Shown: piece after piece, positions 56,841 through 64,000 of the stretch
How positions within the stretch are numbered: the stretch's first letter is position 1
How the letters are laid out: the number at the start of each line of letters is the position of its first letter
Origin: Carallia brachiata
Lineage: Eukaryota; Streptophyta; Magnoliopsida; Malpighiales; Rhizophoraceae
NCBI GenBank assembly: GCA_021464245.1
Contig: JADCRB010000067.1
Coordinates: 1-64,000, forward strand
Reading direction: 5' to 3'
DNA length: 64,000 nucleotides
Program-made: the position numbers and the translations under genes
Notes under the pieces: model-generated
The model's input: only the letters and a program-made list of their open reading frames with translations
The model's database searches: none
What the model was told of the DNA's origin: nothing

Positions 56841-58992
56841 CTGTGTGAACACAATGACTCAGTTTACGTATTTAACACTTAATAGGACGAGATGAAATCT
56901 GATTACGGCACACATACATTTTAGACATACCACAAGAGATAGAATTACAAAATTTAAAATCTCCTACATAAAGAAAACCACATAACATCTTGTAGGCAAT
57001 TAATCAGCCAGATTCATAATCATTCCTCAGTATATGGCCACTCTGGCAGAAAATAAGACTGAATTAAAAATATAAATGATTTATAAAGCCAAGAAGACAG
57101 TTGCACATTTCTTGCCTTAAATGAAGATTCCTCTTTCCTACGAATTGCCAATCAGTTCTTCCAACCATGCGAAGTATTGTTAAATGTTGCTTCACTTTGA
57201 AACTCCTGCTCCATGATAATGGCCTCAATGGAAATGTTGCATAAGAACCATAAATTTGAAAACAAGCAACACCTCAAAATTTAGTTCTTTGAAATCTCAA
57301 ACTAAGAAGCCAAGCAACTTGAGAAGCCAACAAAGCAACACTGTCATGGAGTAACAAACAAGGTTTCTTAGCCAACAATTTCACGTGATTCAAGCTTTTG
57401 TTGCTTTTTTTATTGTTGGCACGTCATCAAGGGCTAAGTGCTTGGACTGTAACATGAAAAGTTAGTTATCTAGCCAACAGAAATTTTCTTGCACATGATC
57501 ACTAAATTGGCTTGCCTAGCTCACACAGGTATAGGGGAAAAAATAAGGAAAAAAAAATGGAAATGAAATGCACGGTGGCTAAATGGCACGGTGGCTACTC
57601 CTTTACCTTGTCCATCTAAAATAAATGTTTCATCCTGGGCATTCCAACACTTGCGTGAATGGAAGGACAAAGACAAGAAGACCGGATCATACACAACTTA
57701 GCTGGAGCCATAAGCCATTCCTCACTGCATTTTAATTTACCGCATGTTTCATTTTCTTGCCAAAAAAATTCCCATACATGCCAAATCAATGAGATTGACA
57801 TGCTCAAAATGGGGTTCAACTGCAAGAATTTTGAGGCATCATTTATAAAAAGAAAATTGGATCAAAGCATATCATTCATATGCATTGATATTTCATACAG
57901 CAACAAATGAGGAGATAAAGGAAATTCAAGTTTTTTAAATTTCCTTGAACTTGATGGGCCACTAACCCCATACTCCCCACTTTATCTACCCACTCATTTA
58001 TTGAAAAAGGCATGTTCAATCAAAAAAATCTACATGGTAAACAAACAGATGTTAACGAAATTTTAAAAAAAAAAACAAGAATTTTGGACCAAAAAATAAA
58101 AAGAAAAGACGTAATCACAACAAGAAATGCGTGCAGCTCAGTCCAACAATACACACCGGATGGAGCAGAATGCACAAAATTTGTGCGCACGCTTGTGTGT
58201 GCTTACGTGTTTATGCATGGCTCACATTGAAAATATATAGACAGCCAGGTGCCAACAATGCCCAACTTGAGCTAGTTCAATAAGGGCAACAATCCACAGC
58301 ATCAGGACAAGGCAACGAGGGCAGTCTAACCACACCGAAATAAGAAAAAAAAAAAAAAAAGACAAACCCGGATTATATATGAACTTATATATGTTGAATT
58401 GGGATTGGTCTTTCCATATAATTATCAGCTAAAAAAAAACCTTTCAAATTCTTTCTCCTCTACAATTTTCCTCTATTTTCTCAGCATCCAAATGGAGGGT
58501 TCCAACCAAGCACAACTACAAACATCTCTAAATTTTTTGACCAACTTTACGAATGCACGGAAACTTCAACATGCTCATCCTACCTTTTCCCATCAATTTT
58601 TCTCGGCAACCAAACAGAAAACCAAATTTCAATTACCCATAATGCGAAAAAGAAAGCCCATCTACAGAAATTGAAATGGCTACCGTCGCATTCTGGAAAC
58701 TAAACTAAACTCAACAATTGGAACCATAAATATAAATGAGGATCAAGAATAGGATGGCATTGTACATTTCTCTACTAACCTGTCGACTTGAATTCATGCG
58801 GCAATCCTATCCAAGACACAATGTTTTTCAGACAAAACTAACTGGCTGACAATGACAGAGAAAAAGACCATTTTCTTTTTCTCTGCGCTTCCTAATTGGA
58901 AATCCTCTAACTAGATTACTCTTGTTGGGCAATTAAAAATAGGGTTTTGGAAAAAAAAGATTCTTTTTTTTTACGGCATTCTTCATTCACGG
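56841..58992 (-). other. possible upstream exon remnants of the broken membrane-protein gene
   Basis: Minus-strand fragments look coding but cannot be joined cleanly. About 57245-57120 reads EAIIMEQEFQSEATFNNTS, then HGWKN, a TGA and LAIRRKEESSFKAR, with no GT donor at its end. About 57675-57610 reads HSRKCWNAQDETFILDGQ followed by a good donor G|GTAAAG. At about 58787-58770 a short ATG-led exon, MNSSRQ|GTTAGT, could be the first exon. They share strand and order with the pseudogene, hence the proposed link. The rest of the interval is intron- or intergenic-like, with an A17 run near 58350. Confidence 0.35.
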
Positions 58993-60512
58993 TAGGTGTA
59001 ATAATAAGATCAAGGCTAAAAAATGAATAGTTGCTTGAAGTGAGAGAAAACTAGGGGGAGAGTTAAGATAAAGAAATTAAAGAGAAAATAAAATTGTATG
59101 AAATAATAGATAAAGTTGAAAAAAAAATATGTGGTGAAAAAAATAAATAGTAATTTATAAAAGAAAAAAATAATAAAAATAATAAGTTATTTTAATAAAA
59201 ATAAAAAATTAAAAAAAAATTATACTTTTTTTTCCTTCTTTTCTTTTCTCTTCCATATAGAGTAAATAGTGTTAAATTATAAGTAAAAATACGGTTTTAT
59301 TGAACAATATTTTTTTATATTATTATTTTGAAATTTTGGAAAAGAAAAACATTTTCTCTTAATGACAATTTCTTCCCCCCCAAAAAAAAAGTATACTAAT
59401 AATTAGGCAATAAAAGACTCGAAGGGCAGCTCGTTGAGTTTTTTTTTTTTTTTTTGTTGACAGAATTTGTGAAATAAAATCAAGACAAAATTAAAATAAT
59501 ATATATTTCTAAATAACTGAAATTATAAAAAAATATTAAATATAGTTAAATAAATATATAATTATATTAATGTTACTTAAAATTAAATTATATAATACAA
59601 TTATTTTTTATTTTCCGTTCTTTATTTCTTCCTTTTACAGCTTTTCTTTTTTGCTTTTTTGCCACGTCGAGACTCGAAAGAAATTACAAAAAAGAAAACA
59701 CAAACGATATAAAAAAAAAAAAAAAAAAAAAAAAAAGATAAAAGTCCGCAGGCTTTGTGACCAGACTGGTAAGTTTAATTATAAGTTGTTCCATAAAAAA
59801 AGTTCCAAAACGTGAAAATTGTATCAAAGTCCAGCTTTTTCAGCATCGACAATGTAAAATTTTGCATCCCAGAAAAACACAACAATGACAAAATAGAATT
59901 TTGCACCATGTCCTTCAAGTTTGTAAGATCAAACTCCACGATTTTTACGCCGTGTGACACAGGAAAAAAACAAAAATCGAAAGCATAATGTCATACTAGA
60001 AACCGTGGAAGAACCCAAAGAAGGAAACTCATGGAGAGGCAAGAAACACAAAGACCATACTTGGCAGTTGGCAGAACAAGAAGCAAATAAAATACTGAGG
60101 GCCGCGGGCTAACGAGAAACTCAACTCTGCTTCATTTTTTGAATGTTCTAATAAGAGCACAGGAATTAAGATCCCACTGACAAGCCCCTCACAGCATGTC
60201 AAGAATACCACAGCAAACATACCGTGGCCAAATGACACTGTTAGGCCAAATTCATCCAAAAATAAGAAATCAACCACATCTAAGCACCCTTTAATCACCT
60301 CAATATTTATTTTTTTCTTTTTCTTTTCCTTTCTCCTTTGCTAGACCTTGACACCATCTGTTTTGTTCCAGGCCCTGCTCAATGCACGCGGTATCATCAG
60401 TTGAAAAGGATCAATCTTTTGAAAACAACTGCACAAACTAGAATGCACGGGAGATCAAACCCTTGTGGCACAATTTTAAGCACGACAAAAACACAATCTC
60501 CGAGACTCCCCT
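58993..60512. other. intergenic AT-rich DNA and presumed 3' UTR of MOS1
   Basis: 58993-59740 is extremely AT-rich, with A and T runs (A28 near 59711, T18 near 59440). About 60000-60512 is less AT-rich and probably contains the MOS1 3' UTR. No gene is supported. Confidence 0.5.
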
Positions 60513-63500
60513 TCAGTCATGACTGTTATCCACCCGAACATTGCCACTTTGTTGCCCGTGAAAGCTGACCCCACCACGCCTTGAGTGACTCTGACCCCTC
60601 TCCCTGAATCTTGCACCAGAATTATGAGAACCATCTTTTGAAGGTTCAAAGTTGTTTGCCCAATCAGTCCTATTTGGCCCAACAGGCTGGTATTCAAAAT
60701 GTGAATTTCGTTTCTGCCTTTCCCGGTTTACGGTTGCATCATGTTGCTTGCTATCTCTTCCCGATCCATTCCAATCACCATAAGATTCAGTCTCCTTGCC
60801 AAAACGACCGTTTTGGTTTCCACTTTTGCAGAAACCGGAAGAGACGCGTTCACGTCGACAGTCCATATTCAATGGAGATGGTTCCACAGGGCTTCCAAGA
60901 AGTCCTTTGTATGTATCCTTGTTCTTTGCCTTCTTGGCCTCTAGATGCTCAACACCGAAAACTTCTTTCAAATTGCTCTTGTCAGACAGGGATTGATCAT
61001 GCTGAGGCTGCTCATCCCTAACTACAGCAGTCTCCTTTTCGGCTTGGTGCGGCACTGACGCAGCAGCCTCAAAAGGGGGTTTATTGGCCATACCAACTTC
61101 ATCGCTAACATTCTGACTAACATATGGCCTGCTTCCCTGCAGATTAGTGCTTTGATGTGACTTGGGTTGCCAACGAGATGTTAGCTGCTCCCTAGCAGCA
61201 CGATTTTCCTTTGAAGTTGCAAATACTTCTGCCTGACAGGTCTCAGCAACAGACGATAGCATTTTTTCAGCGTCCCCACTGCTAATTTTCTTCTCATCAG
61301 GATCGCGATTTCTGCCCGCACTTTTGTGTCCCTTGTATGGTTGCCGCTTTCCTCTGGGCGTCATACCCTGATCTTTCACAACAGGAACAGTAACTGCTGT
61401 ATCAGTGTCTTCGTGTATATTCCAGCCATCAGAAGCATTCCATTCATCAGAATATTTTGACTGCTCATTCACAGAACTTGTGCATGTATTCTGCGATTGA
61501 TGATGCTCGATCATTTTCTGAGGATTCTTGCTAAGGTTAGAATCCATTAATTCCCCTGGGCTCCGTTGGCACCACAATCCATGCTCTTTGCTGGACTTAT
61601 TCTGCCTACCATCCCCAATCCTGGATTCCACTGTTGAAACCGCCTTTCCAACAGATTTTACAGAGGCTTGGGCACCTTCAGTACCCAAAGAACCTGATTG
61701 GGTTTTTGCACCGTGATCTGATGTAATCTGACCGATTGGAGGAGCAACTAAGTGGTTACCACTTCCTTGCTGAGCCATTTCTTTAGCTACAGGCTTGGGC
61801 ACGTATCTCTCCATTTCTGCCCTCTTATTTCTTGGAATATTTTGCACCTGATGATCACTCTTCATTAGTGGACAAACAGTCTCCACTGCAGAGTTTAGAC
61901 TGGCCTCATCAGAAATCTCAGTTGCACTCTGTAATCGCACTGGAGCCCAGACTACAGCATCTCCACTACGGAATTTCTCTGCCAATTTATTAGCTTGTGA
62001 ATTTCTTGGCAACCTGCGAGAATGCTGAGATTTCCGCTGGTTATTTATTCCAATGTGGACCTCTTCATTGGACAATGATAAATGTCGCTCAGAGGTCTGG
62101 TTTGCATCCTTGGAATTAGTCTCAGATTGAGCTGAATTATGATCCTGTGTAGGTTCATAAGTCATTGATTTATCGCTTTCAACAAAAATTTCTAGAGCAA
62201 TTGCATCTTTTGATGCCAATGACGGTAAAGCCACCGTTGGCGATGCCTCCACTGACTGCTTGTTCTTTCCACTCTTACCCTTCCTTCTCTGATGTGCTGA
62301 AACCTCAACTGCAACACTTGGATTCACCGGCAAACTTAACTCACTGTTTGAGGCAATCTCCTTGACAACACTCTCAACGGAGATGGGAGCATTAGCTGCT
62401 GCATCAGCATGTTTTTTCAATCCCTCGGCTATAGGAGAAAAAATCGACTTTTCAGAGGAATACCTTTCTGAAGAACTATTTTGCTTTTGTCTGTACCCCT
62501 TCTGCTTTTGCCTAACAGCACTGCTGCCATGAACGTGTGAAGCACTGTTGGGGTTACTAGAATCTGCATTATTAATATCCAGTTCCAATGGCTCCTGTTG
62601 CAATAATTCTGATTGGGCAAGCAGTACAGGCTCCTTATGGGCCGTCTTTGCTACCTGTAACTGCAACTCAGTGTTCAAACTGGTAGATTTTTCAACCCTA
62701 TTGACACTGCCTTCACTATCATGTGCAAAGGCATTTGTGTCAGAAACCACAGCCAAGCTTGCCTCCATGGATTTTCCAGCAACAATGGTTGATTGTGCTG
62801 GGCATGATAGTTCTTCCTGCTTATCCTCAAGAGCACCAATAGGAGCAGATTCCAACTTCGCCATTGAACCTTCTCCTGCTTGAGAACGCCTGTTCAACTC
62901 CTCCAATTTTGCAAGAGCCTTGGCCTTCTGATCTCTTGTCCGTTCTTCCTCCTCTTTCTCTCGTTGCTTGCGTCGTTGCTCAGCTAGTTCTTTCATATTA
63001 ACACGCTGGAAAAAAGCACAATGGTGAGTACAATGTAAAAATGAAGGAATACACTAGTCTATTGGGATTAAATGAAGACATGATGCATTACTTGTGCCTG
63101 ACTATCACTTGGATCAGTAACAGGCAGCAGGGGTTCTCCATCACTCTTCTGCTGAGAAAATATGCCAGATTTTTCAGTGGCCTCTGTATCATGTTTTTGC
63201 CCTTGAACTGCAGAGGAGGTTTCAAAATCTGAAGCCAACACTACACGAGTGTTGGTGACTTGAGATCTTCGCCACCAACCATCAGCCTCTTGTGCACTTC
63301 CTTTACCGCGATGATCAGCTCTACCGTAGATGCCATGAATGGATCTCCTGAGAATCTGCACATTAGCTTTCTCTTTTTGTTTTTTTTTTTTTGTTTTTTG
63401 TTTTTTTTTTTTTTTTTGGGGGGGAGGATTAGGACAACATATGCATATTGCAAATAACAGACTCACCTAGAGGTAGTTGACTCAATATTTCTATCACCAG

Positions 63501-64000
63501 CAGATGCGTAGTCCTCATGGGTGGCACTGTTGGTAATACCACTTAAGTGAGTTCCTTCAAGAGATCCAGAACCCATAACAGCTTCATTTGAAGAATAAAT
63601 GACCCTGGCATTACAAACTTGTAACTTGTTCTTCTGTTCTTCCCTACTAGAAATTGATTTAGCATCTGTCCTTTCATCTGAAGCCCGTACCTTTGCATTT
63701 AAACCTTCTATTTTCTGAATCAAATTGGGATCTTTTGGTGTCATTGAAACCTCTGGTAAAACAGAACCTCCACGTTCAAATTTTTTAACCAAGTCGTCAT
63801 CAGATGGCTTAAAAATTCCAATCCTTTCTGATGCTTTCACATTTACAGGGATGCTTCCTTGGTTTTCAACTGCATTGAGAGCATCTTCACCATGTGCCAT
63901 TCTTCTTCTAACAACCTCTTCAACCTTCTTGTGATCTGCTTTGCAAGCATTCTCCCACGAAGAGTTTTGTGGATAGTCACACTTCCCAGGATTTGAATTG
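60513..64000 (-). CDS. MOS1: MODIFIER OF SNC1 1 (MOS1)-like protein, 3' part
   Basis: Three exons on the minus strand: 64000-63477 (open at the window edge), 63347-63092 and 63005-60513. The last exon encodes 830 residues. Joining is in phase when the middle exon starts at 63347 (TTCTCAG|GAGATCC), giving TTSRRSIHGIYGRADHRGKG. MOS1 is a large nuclear BAT2-domain protein that regulates expression of the immune receptor gene SNC1 and affects DNA methylation there. The N-terminal BAT2 domain lies outside the window. Visible parts are a highly charged coiled coil (MKELAEQRRKQREKEEEER), long low-complexity Ser/Gln/Asn-rich disordered sequence, GKRQPYKGHKSAGRNRDPDE and an Arg/Gly-rich C-terminus (RFRERGQSHSRRGGVSFHG) that may bind nucleic acid. 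The family name rests on recollection of the MOS1 C-terminus. Confidence 0.85.

Noticed and set aside
58399..58674. Plus-strand 91-residue frame at 58.4 kb
   Set aside because: No recognisable domain, Asn/Lys/Phe-rich as random AT-rich DNA gives, and no splice or promoter context.
60029..60298. Minus-strand hydrophobic frame downstream of MOS1
   Set aside because: It probably lies in the MOS1 3' UTR; hydrophobicity follows from T-rich sequence.
60611..61021. 136-residue frame opposite MOS1
   Set aside because: It lies antisense to the long MOS1 exon, whose protein features are convincing; no domain is seen in the antisense frame.
1..64000. tRNA, rRNA, CRISPR arrays or bacterial operons
   Set aside because: No cloverleaf with proper B-box, no rRNA cores and no regularly spaced repeats were seen; everything fits plant nuclear DNA.

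Overview
The window is nuclear DNA of a flowering plant. The genes are split by many short introns, the intergenic DNA is strongly AT-rich, and the gene set is plant-specific (plastid phosphate translocator, MOS1, MORC ATPase, Ty1/copia and Tourist-type elements). The proteins look eudicot, and a woody rosid such as Citrus would fit, but the species is inference and was not checked. I saw no tRNA, rRNA, CRISPR or bacterial operon.

Layout. 1-2.5 kb: an F-box pseudogene in AT-rich DNA. 3.0-6.4 kb (minus): a plastid phosphoenolpyruvate/phosphate translocator with nine exons. 9.9-12.6 kb (plus): a plastid-type UVR + ApaG-domain protein, followed by a stray degenerate copy of its exon 3. 13-19 kb: intergenic DNA with a fold-back element and an orphan promoter-like block. 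19.0-21.4 kb (plus): a multi-pass membrane protein that looks distantly AIG1/ADTRP-like. 22.9-26.6 kb (plus): MPP10, a small-subunit processome protein, with a reading-frame problem in its acidic tract. 27.7-30.1 kb (minus): a Tim17/Tim22/Tim23 (PRAT) family membrane protein. 31.7-32.6 kb: an internally deleted anthranilate phosphoribosyltransferase pseudogene. 33.0-34.5 kb (minus): a GRXC1-like glutaredoxin with a broken exon junction. 34.6-35.2 kb: a GACCCGA-rich hAT-like element. 36.1-38.7 kb: a truncated Ty1/copia element with both LTRs. 40.2-41.5 kb: a diverged tandem repeat. 41.8-54.2 kb (plus): a MORC6-like GHKL ATPase with 19 coding exons, whose leader intron carries a Tourist-type element with an RTE LINE nested inside it. 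55.4-56.8 kb (minus), with possible exon remnants up to 58.8 kb: a decaying membrane-protein gene. 60.5-64.0 kb (minus): the 3' part of MOS1, running off the window edge.

The genes are ordinary and independently transcribed, with no sign of a cluster acting in one pathway. MORC6 and MOS1 both belong to chromatin or gene-silencing biology and lie about 6 kb apart, but nothing in the sequence links them. I found no convincing new system. The most informative signals are decay and mobility: five broken or partial gene copies, two frame breaks in MPP10 (one avoidable by an in-frame cryptic intron), a nested transposon, and several tiny poly(A) inserts flanked by direct repeats that look like nearly empty LINE-driven insertions. 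Exon joins were worked out by hand from codon phase and GT/AG sites; all intact genes close to a whole number of codons except as noted.
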